DNA of 64,000 bases. Origin: Desulfobacteraceae bacterium (lineage in GTDB: Bacteria > Desulfobacterota > Desulfobacteria > Desulfobacterales > Desulfosalsimonadaceae). Positions 27,722-35,109 of this stretch are shown one piece after another. The notes beneath the pieces were generated by a model, which was given only the letters and a program-made list of their open reading frames with translations, was not told the DNA's origin and searched no databases. Where the stretch lies: assembly GCA_011390465.1 (NCBI GenBank), contig JAABSH010000004.1, positions 62,001 to 126,000 on the forward strand, written 5' to 3'. Numbering within the stretch: the stretch's first letter is position 1; every line of letters starts with the position of its first letter. Both the position numbers and the translations under genes were made by a program.

Positions 27722-29854
27722 GTGAGTATCCGAACCTTTGTTCTTCTGATTTTTTTTCTGTTTGCCGGCGTGGTGGTATTTATTGCCGCCGCCTGCTGGA
27801 ACCGGCAGGCCATTGTTCTGTCCGGCGGCGGCATTATCCCGGTGGAAAAAACATGGATCCTGTTTGATGAAGTCTATTATGAGGATCGTTCAGGCGCTTT
27901 AGAGACGGTGAAAACCCGGCAGGTGGAACGTATCGCCCGGGCCGGAATTACCGGGCCGGAAGACTGGGAAATCATTTTAAAGCAGGAAATGGCCCTCCGA
28001 AAAGTCAATTTTTCACTGCCTGGGCAATCAGGTCTTTGGCTGATTTTTGCCGCCGGGAGTATTTTTCTGGTGCTGGTTATTTTCATGCGCGAAAAGCACA
28101 GGCCCCGGCAGGGTTCGGAGAAACTGAAAGACCGTGACCCTGAAAACTTTCGCGCCATTCATATCTCCCCGGATCTTCCGGATTTCAACAAAGTGCTGCT
28201 TTATTTTCTGAATCTTTACCTGTTGCAGATGCGGGCAAAAGCAGAAGATCGATACACTTATCAGCCCCTGGATATCAATGGCCCTCTGGGCACCACGGTT
28301 TATGCATTTAAAATTCAGCGACAGGGCCACGGGCACACCCGGAAATTATCCATCGGCCCCATCGGAGAAACTAGCGGCGCCCGGAGCAAATGTTATTATT
28401 GTGTTTTTGATGATCATTTTGTGGTGAAGATTCCGCCCGTGCCGGTTGGGGATTTTGCCGAATATCTGACCAGTATCGGTTCTGATCGCCGCATTGCCCA
28501 TGCCCTGTCTCCCCGGGAGTGTCTGGTGCCCCGGCTGGCCATTATTCTGAAAAAAATTCCTGCTTTTTCAGATGCACTGGACAAAGTGCAGGGGGATGAT
28601 GAGTCAAAATGTCTGGAAATTTTGAAACTGCGGCCTGAATTCAAGGAATTTTTGAAAATCGGCGGAAGTTATGCATTTTTCATGGATTTATCCCGGCATT
28701 TTTTTCTGGGGCATATTTTAAAAGACTGTCATGAAACCGCGGGCGCGGCTTTAAATGAGATTAAAAAACATCCGGAACTGATCTGGCTGCCGGAAGCATT
28801 TGCGGACCGATACGGGGACCGGGCCGGGAATCTGAGCATCCGGCTTCAGAACCTGTTTAACCGGTTTGATGAGCAGTTAAAAGATCCGTCTGTGGCCCAA
28901 TACCGGAAAAAATCATGGTTTATTGCCATGATCGGCGCCGTGATTGACGGCAGCCGGGTGCAAACATCCCCCGGGCATCTGACGCCGGCGGTGCAAGCCG
29001 CGTTTGCGGCAGCCAAAATTTCGGATAACGGGGCGTTGAACGCCTATGCTGCCCTGGTGCGGGATTTCGCTGAAAGTCAGGTGTTTCGGCAAAACCGGAC
29101 GAGAATTGGCAGCATCTGCGCGCGGCTTGTGGAACTGCTGGCATGGCTTGACGTCAACAACGTTGCCGTTCGTGATCTCAAGCCGGACAATCTCCTGGTG
29201 GTGGGGGATCCGGCAAAATATCCACAATTTTTAAGCACGCCCCGGGAATTTGAACTGGGCCTTATTGACGTGGAACTGGCTGTCTGCATGGGGTCGGAGA
29301 ACGGAAATTATCGTTCCCAGGGTAAATTCGGCTTCCGGCCTGAATTCGAACAGCCCAGACTCGGGTGGACCCCGTTTTATGCCACCCCGTCTCACATGCT
29401 GGTAAATGAAGTGCTGGCGGATTTATACGGTGATGTGGCGGACATGCTGAAGCTGCAGGACTGGTATGCCGTGGCGGCCATGATTTATCAGAGCGTCACC
29501 GGCAAAAAGCTCTTTGATAAAACCGCAGCGCTCATATCATCCATGGGCCGGGACCTGCCCCGATACCTGGCGGACCAAAAAGATTTGAAAAAGTTTGCCC
29601 GGAAAACAACCCCTGAATTCTGGCAATGCGCAGCAGACGAAGTTGAACAAAAACTGGAAACACACAAAAAACACCTGGAAGCAGTGCATGTGGAGTTGTT
29701 CAAAAATGTCCGAAAGATGTTTGCCATATCTTCAGAAGCATCAGGGTCGGAGCGCATAAAAAACCAGATGCGCGCCATGCCGCCCGCCATGGCGGCCGGA
29801 GATTTGATTCGTCTGATGTTTGATCATGTCCGGGAGCGGATGCAGATTCACTGA
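27722..29854 (+). CDS. Membrane-anchored protein-kinase-like protein
   Basis: A 710-residue protein with two N-terminal membrane helices (about 4-22 and 101-121) enclosing a roughly 75-residue, presumably periplasmic segment, then a large cytoplasmic part. Kinase hallmarks are recognisable though divergent: a beta3-type VKIP with K236, the catalytic loop VRDLKPDNLL (D485, K487, N490) and LIDVELA (D516) in the DFG position. Between K236 and the catalytic loop lies an unusually long all-helical insertion of about 240 residues. GTG 27722 is preceded by AAAGGG. It may be a signalling kinase or an atypical kinase; no close family is recognised. It is apparently a single-gene unit. Confidence 0.75.
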   Translation: MSIRTFVLLIFFLFAGVVVFIAAACWNRQAIVLSGGGIIPVEKTWILFDEVYYEDRSGALETVKTRQVERIARAGITGPEDWEIILKQEMALRKVNFSLPGQSGLWLIFAAGSIFLVLVIFMREKHRPRQGSEKLKDRDPENFRAIHISPDLPDFNKVLLYFLNLYLLQMRAKAEDRYTYQPLDINGPLGTTVYAFKIQRQGHGHTRKLSIGPIGETSGARSKCYYCVFDDHFVVKIPPVPVGDFAEYLTSIGSDRRIAHALSPRECLVPRLAIILKKIPAFSDALDKVQGDDESKCLEILKLRPEFKEFLKIGGSYAFFMDLSRHFFLGHILKDCHETAGAALNEIKKHPELIWLPEAFADRYGDRAGNLSIRLQNLFNRFDEQLKDPSVAQYRKKSWFIAMIGAVIDGSRVQTSPGHLTPAVQAAFAAAKISDNGALNAYAALVRDFAESQVFRQNRTRIGSICARLVELLAWLDVNNVAVRDLKPDNLLVVGDPAKYPQFLSTPREFELGLIDVELAVCMGSENGNYRSQGKFGFRPEFEQPRLGWTPFYATPSHMLVNEVLADLYGDVADMLKLQDWYAVAAMIYQSVTGKKLFDKTAALISSMGRDLPRYLADQKDLKKFARKTTPEFWQCAADEVEQKLETHKKHLEAVHVELFKNVRKMFAISSEASGSERIKNQMRAMPPAMAAGDLIRLMFDHVRERMQIH

Positions 29855-29902
29855 CATCAAAAATTCGGCCAGTCCCATATCCGCCTGCCGGATTTTCCAA
29901 TT

Positions 29903-31369
29903 CTAATTTTCTTGAATGCAGCACAGTTTTTTTGCCAGCATTTTTTTGCCGGTCATGTTCACCTGGCGGGAAATCATGATCCGCTGGGCCTGGGGAGACC
30001 CGGCGCCGTGCATGGATTCCGTGAGATATCCCACAGCAGCCGTTCCCATGGTCAGGTTTTCAATGAGCCGGAGAATCCGAAACCGGTTTTCCGTGGAAAC
30101 GCCCTGTCTGGCTTTATAATATTTTTCCATCCATTTACCCACTTCCGGAGTTTTAAAATCTGCCGCCGATGGCAACGTTACCATCAGGCCGCCGGCAATA
30201 TCCTGGGCCAGGCGGGCGATTTCATAGGGAAAGCGGGTGACGTTCTGTTTGGCCACATTGGCCAGCAGGGTGTCTACGCAATAAGTGCCGCTGGCTTCCC
30301 GCCGGCCTTCTGCGGCACAGGAAACAGAGCCGCAGTAAAGGGTTTCGTTCAAATGATTCATTTCAATAATTTTATCTTTAATATGGGAGGCTTTTTCCAC
30401 GCCATTGTATTCCGCAATGGTCTGGGCCGCGCCGATGAGTACATCTCCCACCCCGGCTTTGCAGGCATAGCTCTGGCGGTGATAGGAGGCAAATTTTTCC
30501 ACCAGCATGCCGGCAAATTCATGTTCTCGGCACATGAACACCCGGTCCCAGGGAACAAACACATCGTCAAACACCACCAGGGCTTCATGACCGCCGTACA
30601 TTGGATTGCCCGTGTCCATAAGATCAGGTTTAAGGAGATCGGATTCAAGTTTTCGCGTGTCACAGGACTGGCGGCCCAGGATATAGGTGATGCCTTTGGC
30701 ATCGCTGGGCAAGGCAAAAGAAAGGGCATAATCTTTGTCCGCCGCCCGCATGGCAATGGTGGGCATCACAATCACCTCATGGGCGTTCACCGCACCGGTC
30801 TGATGGGCCTTGGCGCCCCTTACGATGATGCCGTCGCTGGTTTCAGACACCACATGCAGGTACATATCCGGATCCGGCTGCTGATGGGGGGCGAGGGACC
30901 GGTCTCCTTTGGGATCGGTCATGGCGCCGTCGCAGGTCAGGTCATTTTCCTGAACATAGGCCAGGTATTTCAGAAAACGCTCATAATAGCCGGTCTGGTA
31001 TTTCGCATCAATTTCCCAGGTGACAATGGATAAGGCGTTTAACGCGTCCATGCCCACACACCGCTGGAAACAGCACCCGGTGTGAGATCCCAGAAACCGG
31101 CCCATTCGGGTTTTGTTGATCAGATCTTCCACGCTTTGATGGATGTGGCAAAAGCGGTTGATGGTTTTTCCGGTGAGGTGGGATGTGGCCGTCATAATGT
31201 CTCTGGCCCTCGGATGCTGGGCCATTTCATAGGTTTTGGCCACTGCGTTCATGGAGGGCCGGATCATTGGATGATCCACGGGATTGTCTATTTTTTCACC
31301 AAACAGATACACCACCAGATTAAGCTTGCGCAGACTTGCTTCATATTGTTCCGCGTTCATCATTTTCAT
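29903..31369 (-). CDS. 4-hydroxybutyryl-CoA dehydratase/vinylacetyl-CoA isomerase-like flavoprotein
   Basis: A 488-residue member of the 4-hydroxyphenylacetate 3-hydroxylase fold, the length of Clostridium aminobutyricum AbfD (490). It has the Cys pair of the [4Fe-4S] site (GCCFQRCVGMD; C100 and C104, equivalent to C99/C103) and a later His and Cys (H297, C303 in YHRQSYACKAGVGD) where AbfD uses H292 and C299. Presence of these ligands separates it from oxygen-dependent hydroxylases. It would dehydrate 4-hydroxybutyryl-CoA to crotonyl-CoA. ATG 31369 is chosen because AGGAAA lies upstream; the frame extends to 31420. No other aminobutyrate genes are adjacent. Confidence 0.85.
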   Translation of the reverse strand: MKMMNAEQYEASLRKLNLVVYLFGEKIDNPVDHPMIRPSMNAVAKTYEMAQHPRARDIMTATSHLTGKTINRFCHIHQSVEDLINKTRMGRFLGSHTGCCFQRCVGMDALNALSIVTWEIDAKYQTGYYERFLKYLAYVQENDLTCDGAMTDPKGDRSLAPHQQPDPDMYLHVVSETSDGIIVRGAKAHQTGAVNAHEVIVMPTIAMRAADKDYALSFALPSDAKGITYILGRQSCDTRKLESDLLKPDLMDTGNPMYGGHEALVVFDDVFVPWDRVFMCREHEFAGMLVEKFASYHRQSYACKAGVGDVLIGAAQTIAEYNGVEKASHIKDKIIEMNHLNETLYCGSVSCAAEGRREASGTYCVDTLLANVAKQNVTRFPYEIARLAQDIAGGLMVTLPSAADFKTPEVGKWMEKYYKARQGVSTENRFRILRLIENLTMGTAAVGYLTESMHGAGSPQAQRIMISRQVNMTGKKMLAKKLCCIQEN

Positions 31370-31390
31370 GTATTTCCTGTTATAGACTGA

Positions 31391-31456
31391 AGGCTGAAGG
31401 AATTTAGGCTGAAGCATCAAAGGATTTGATCATTTTTTAATCCTTTCCTTCAGCCT
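31391..31456. repeat. Inverted repeat upstream of the dehydratase-like gene
   Basis: AGGCTGAAGGA at 31391-31401 is repeated as its exact reverse complement at 31446-31456, and a further GGCTGAAG copy lies between. The words resemble short simple-repeat arrays elsewhere in the window (48.3 and 48.7 kb). It is in the promoter region of the minus-strand gene starting at 31369. Confidence 0.55.
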
Positions 31457-31578
31457 ATTCATAAATTGTTAAATAACGGTTTGTTAATATTTTTTCGGTT
31501 TCTAAAAAAGCAAAAAATCCTGTCCGGAATGCTCCTGCTCTGTCCCTTTGCATCTGTTCTGTTTTAAAAAAACAGAGA

Positions 31579-32472
31579 TTAAACATCAGGGTTTAACAGA
31601 CAGGGCGCGTCGCCTTGCTGTTCAATTTGTATGGTTGAATGCGCGATGCCGAAGTGCTCAACCAAATATCGCTGGATTTCCGGCAGACAAATTTTTTCGG
31701 GATTTGACGGGGCGGTCACCAGATGGACGGATAAAGCGACTTCCGTAGTACTCATTGCCCAGATATGCAGATCATGGATCTGAGAGACATTTTCAAGACC
31801 GGAAAGATAAGCTTTCACGCCTTTTATATCAATATATTCAGGAACCGCGTCCATGGCAAGGTTCATGGAATCCCTTAGCAGGGACCAGGTACCGCCGAGA
31901 ATGACGATTACGATGACCATGCTGATGACCGGATCAATCATTTGCCACCCGGTGAGCATCAAAAAGCCGCCGGCAATCACAACACCCAATGAAACGCCGG
32001 CATCGGCAACCATGTGCAGGTATGCGCCCCTGATATTTAAGTCTTTTTTTTGACCGGAAACAAAGAGCCACGCAGTGATTCCATTAATAACGACCCCGAT
32101 TGCCGCCACCACGATGATGGTTACGGCTTCAACCGGCTGGGGATCGAATATTCGGCCAATGGCCTCCCAGGTAATGCCCCCAAGGGCAACCAGCAGGACC
32201 ACGGCATTGATTAACGAGGCCATAATGGTGGCTTTTCGAAAACCATAGGTCCGGTTGTCTGTCGGCGGTTTTGTCGCAAGCCAGCCCGCCCCCCAGGCGA
32301 GCAGCAGACTGAGCACATCGCTCAGATTGTGCCCGGCGTCTGCGATCAGGGCCAGCGATCCGGCTGCAACACCATAAGCCGCTTCAATGACCACAAAGAT
32401 GATATTTAACACCACGCCAATTGCATAGGCGCGATTGTAGCTGACGGCAGGATGGCGGTGTTCGTGGCCCAC
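31579..32472 (-). CDS. Cation diffusion facilitator (CzcD-type Zn/Co/Cd exporter)
   Basis: A 297-residue inner-membrane metal/proton antiporter with six helices. The intramembrane metal sites are visible as DAGHNLSDV (HxxxD, helix 2) and HMVADAGVSL (HxxxD, helix 5). The C-terminal ferredoxin-like cytoplasmic domain (about 205-290, ending in EHFGIAHSTIQIEQQGD) contains the expected HDLHIWAMS strand. A short His-rich N-terminus (MGHEHRHP) may help capture metal. Length matches the family. It lies 33 bp after the cytidylate-kinase-like gene on the same strand and may share a transcript with it. Confidence 0.93.
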   Translation of the reverse strand: MGHEHRHPAVSYNRAYAIGVVLNIIFVVIEAAYGVAAGSLALIADAGHNLSDVLSLLLAWGAGWLATKPPTDNRTYGFRKATIMASLINAVVLLVALGGITWEAIGRIFDPQPVEAVTIIVVAAIGVVINGITAWLFVSGQKKDLNIRGAYLHMVADAGVSLGVVIAGGFLMLTGWQMIDPVISMVIVIVILGGTWSLLRDSMNLAMDAVPEYIDIKGVKAYLSGLENVSQIHDLHIWAMSTTEVALSVHLVTAPSNPEKICLPEIQRYLVEHFGIAHSTIQIEQQGDAPCLLNPDV

Positions 32473-32505
32473 GACAGTTTTTCCTTTTGAAAGCGGATAA
32501 CCGGA

Positions 32506-33342
32506 TTACAATTTGTGAAACGGATTCACCGCGTGATGATCTTCCGGTTTTTTGATTTTGTTTACAACAACCGATTCAACCCCTTCAATCTTTTCAACAA
32601 TTTTTTGGATTTCTTCAGATTTAACGGTTTTTACATCCAGGGGTTCTTCCGTGCTGCCGATGCTCACAATGCCGTCATCCGCCCTGACCGTGATTTTGGG
32701 AGATATTTTAACAAGGGCCGCACAGACTTTTGCGGAAAGAAGGGCGTCGTTTAGCATTTTAATGGATTCGGGCGTGGTCTGAAAATTTGGTTTTTTCACC
32801 GTCCGGCAGATGATTTCCACGGCATCATCAACATGCAGGTTTTTGATGTGAAGCACCATATCATAGAGGCTGCTGTCCCAGGTATCAATGCCGTACAAAC
32901 GCAGTCCCCATTTTCTGCGCTCTTCATCATCTTTTTTCAGGATATAAAGGGCTTTTTCTTCTGAAATATTTTCCCGCCGAACTTCTTCCCGGACGCGATC
33001 CTTTATATCGGCGATAATTCTGATTTTAAAAACATTGGGAAGATCCAGCAAAAAATAGTGGCCGGCCAGTCCGTGATAAACAACATTGTCTTTCTGGATG
33101 TGCTGCAGCAGGGCTTTTCGGATATAACTGATATAATGTTCCTTGCCATGGGTGAACCGGTCAAGAACGGACGGGGCGTCGTGAAGGGCTCTGATGAGGC
33201 GTATCTCCGGTATGTTGAATTCTTTGGAGGCGTCCAGCAGAATATCGCGGGAAATACAATCATACCCCAGTTCAGCCGCCACTTTTTCGGCAACTTCTTT
33301 TCCCCGGCTGTATGAACCTCTTGAAATAGTGATAATGGACAT
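32506..33342 (-). CDS. Cytidylate-kinase-like protein with C-terminal BON-like domain
   Basis: A 278-residue protein of the cytidylate-kinase-like family (AAA-type nucleotide kinase fold). The N-terminus MSIITISRGSYSRGKEVAEKVA is the modified P-loop of this group, followed by YHGLAGHYFLLDLP and RIIADIKDRVREEVRREN (the LID-like region). The last about 80 residues (ISPKITVRADDGIVSIGS, VEKIEGVESVVVNKI) look like a BON-type repeat, an unusual fusion for a nucleotide kinase. Authentic CMP kinase activity is doubtful; a sensory or regulatory role is possible. Start ATG 33342 is preceded by AAGGAGAT. Confidence 0.75.
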   Translation of the reverse strand: MSIITISRGSYSRGKEVAEKVAAELGYDCISRDILLDASKEFNIPEIRLIRALHDAPSVLDRFTHGKEHYISYIRKALLQHIQKDNVVYHGLAGHYFLLDLPNVFKIRIIADIKDRVREEVRRENISEEKALYILKKDDEERRKWGLRLYGIDTWDSSLYDMVLHIKNLHVDDAVEIICRTVKKPNFQTTPESIKMLNDALLSAKVCAALVKISPKITVRADDGIVSIGSTEEPLDVKTVKSEEIQKIVEKIEGVESVVVNKIKKPEDHHAVNPFHKL

Positions 33343-33451
33343 TGCGATCTCCTTTGGTGTTCAAGCCTGAATTATTTATAGTTATAGTTATTTCAATATG
33401 TAAACGTTGCGCTGATTTTTTAAGCTAATGAAACAGTCACAATTTAAAGAA

Positions 33452-33535
33452 AACCACAGAGAACACGGAGATCACAGAGAGGGTTGATTGCAGACATAAA
33501 AAAATCTCTCTGTGTCCTCAGTGTCCTCTGTGGTT
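33452..33535. repeat. Long hairpin of CACAGAG words, copy 3
   Basis: An arm beginning AACCACAGAGAACACGGAG pairs with the arm ending GTCCTCTGTGGTT over about 30 bases with a handful of mismatches. It sits in the gap between the M48 protease operon end and the kinase-like gene and resembles the CAGAG hairpins at 17.9 and 26.4 kb. Confidence 0.7.
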
Positions 33536-33608
33536 AAAACAATCCTTTTTTATAAAAATGAACCGTTGAAAAAATCCGCAGTTTTTTAAGACGCCGTCAA
33601 GGGGGTGT

Positions 33609-34532
33609 TTACAGCATCTGCCGGTAGGTCATAAACCGGTTTTTGACCTTGGCCATGCGGGCGGCGTCCGGATAGTTTTTCCGCAGGGCATAGCATTTTT
33701 CAAGCCTTGAAGACAGGGGTGGATGGGTGGAAAACCAGGACCCTTTGGTGGTGGCGGTGGCTTCTTTCTGCTGGAGCATTTTCAGGACCCGGACCAGACC
33801 TTCGGGATCGTATCCTGTGCGGTAGGCCCCTTCCATACCGGCGGCATCCGCCTCATACTCCATGTTTTTGTCCAGGCCTTTGTCAAACAGTACGGTCTGG
33901 AGATTGCCCACCATGTCCCGGAATTGTTTGCCTTCCTCCCCGTCCATATTGATGGTGCCGAGTTTGGCCGCGCCTTCCAGAAATTTGGCCCGCCGCACCG
34001 AGCTCAGGGCATGCTTGTGTGCCACATGGCCCACTTCATGGGCCAGCACACAGGCCAGTTCTGCTTCATCTTCCATGCCCTTTACCAGGGAACTGCTCAG
34101 AAAAATAATGCCCCCGGGACAGGAAAAAGCATTGTACACCGGGGAATCCACCACCACAAAATAATAGGGGATTTCCGGGCGGGAGGAGTTTTTCGCCACG
34201 ACCCGGCCCAGGGTGGTGACATAGGTCTGAAGTTTTGTGTTTTCCACCGGCAGTCCGTAATACTGAAAACCTTCCAGGGCCAGGCTTTCGCCGATGGTGT
34301 ATTCGGACTGGTAATCAATGCCCTGGGCGCTCTGAACAATACCGGTGAGGCCTTCCAGGGCCTGTTTGGCCTTGTTGAGGTCTTTGTTTTTTCCTTCCGG
34401 ATCAAGGGCTTTGAACAGGTCAAAGGCGCAGGCCGGGCCGGCGAGAAAAACAGCCACCGGGCCGATCAGTTTCAGAAAATCCCGGCGGGTGGTTTTTTTG
34501 GGGATGCGGGTATGGGATAAGGAATGGGTCAT
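33609..34532 (-). CDS. M48-family metalloprotease with Tat-type signal
   Basis: A 307-residue periplasmic zinc protease. The active-site motif is HEVGHVAHKH in VLAHEVGHVAHKHALSS, with a downstream Glu (EYEADAAGMEGAY) as third zinc ligand, as in BepA/LoiP-type M48C enzymes. The N-terminus KKTTRRDFLKLIGPVAVFLAGPACAF is a twin-arginine signal. Family members degrade or assist misassembled envelope proteins. It is the last gene of the minus-strand operon that starts at 48275, 21 bp after the SH3-domain gene, so it probably serves the same envelope system. Confidence 0.92.
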   Translation of the reverse strand: MTHSLSHTRIPKKTTRRDFLKLIGPVAVFLAGPACAFDLFKALDPEGKNKDLNKAKQALEGLTGIVQSAQGIDYQSEYTIGESLALEGFQYYGLPVENTKLQTYVTTLGRVVAKNSSRPEIPYYFVVVDSPVYNAFSCPGGIIFLSSSLVKGMEDEAELACVLAHEVGHVAHKHALSSVRRAKFLEGAAKLGTINMDGEEGKQFRDMVGNLQTVLFDKGLDKNMEYEADAAGMEGAYRTGYDPEGLVRVLKMLQQKEATATTKGSWFSTHPPLSSRLEKCYALRKNYPDAARMAKVKNRFMTYRQML

Positions 34533-34553
34533 GATTTCCTCCGTTTTTATCTG

Positions 34554-35081
34554 TTATTCAGAATATTCGCCAATTTTTTCCTGTTTTAAAAACTGCTCAA
34601 TGTCCGCGTCTGTTACCGCCAGGGATGTGACAAAATCCAGGGCATCCTGGGTTTGCTGGGGCGTGCCCGTGCTTTCCGCGTATTTTCGGGCTTCCGGAGA
34701 CAGCCCCCGGATGCTGCGGGACGAGCTGGCTGCGTCCGCGCTGATGTCGCTTCCGGTGAGTCCGCCCAGCAGGCCCCCAAGGCCGGCGCCGTCACCTTCA
34801 ATATCTTCGATTTCCGGTTTTTCTTCTGAAACCCTGCCCCGGTAAATCCAGCCGGTCAGATTGTCCGCGGTGGTGACCCGGTACCACCGGCCGTCTGTGG
34901 CCTCCAGGGTCAGTTCCGCGCCCCGGGAGAGCTCGGCAAGGGTTTCTGACGCGCTGGAACTCTCGGATTTCAATTCCGCGGTATCAGATGTGACGTATAA
35001 GGGGGTGGCGGCAAAAACCGGAAACGCCGTGGCCGCTGCCGTCAGAAACAGGAAAACAACCAAAACATGCCATTTTTTCAT
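34554..35081 (-). CDS. Secreted bacterial SH3-domain protein
   Basis: A 175-residue protein with a cleavable signal peptide (cut near AFPVFA-ATPL) and one SH3b domain (about 28-85: LYVTSDTAELKSESSSASETLAELSRGAELTL, then GRWYRVTTADNLTGWIYRGRV). A Gly-rich linker and a helical C-terminal tail rich in acidic residues follow. SH3b domains bind peptidoglycan or peptide partners in the envelope. Placed between the giant CHAT gene (28 bp away) and the M48 protease (21 bp), it may be an adaptor or a CHAT/M48 substrate. The last assignment is inference. Confidence 0.85.
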   Translation of the reverse strand: MKKWHVLVVFLFLTAAATAFPVFAATPLYVTSDTAELKSESSSASETLAELSRGAELTLEATDGRWYRVTTADNLTGWIYRGRVSEEKPEIEDIEGDGAGLGGLLGGLTGSDISADAASSSRSIRGLSPEARKYAESTGTPQQTQDALDFVTSLAVTDADIEQFLKQEKIGEYSE

Positions 35082-35109
35082 CTAAGCACCTCTTTTAAAG
35101 TGGTTTAAT

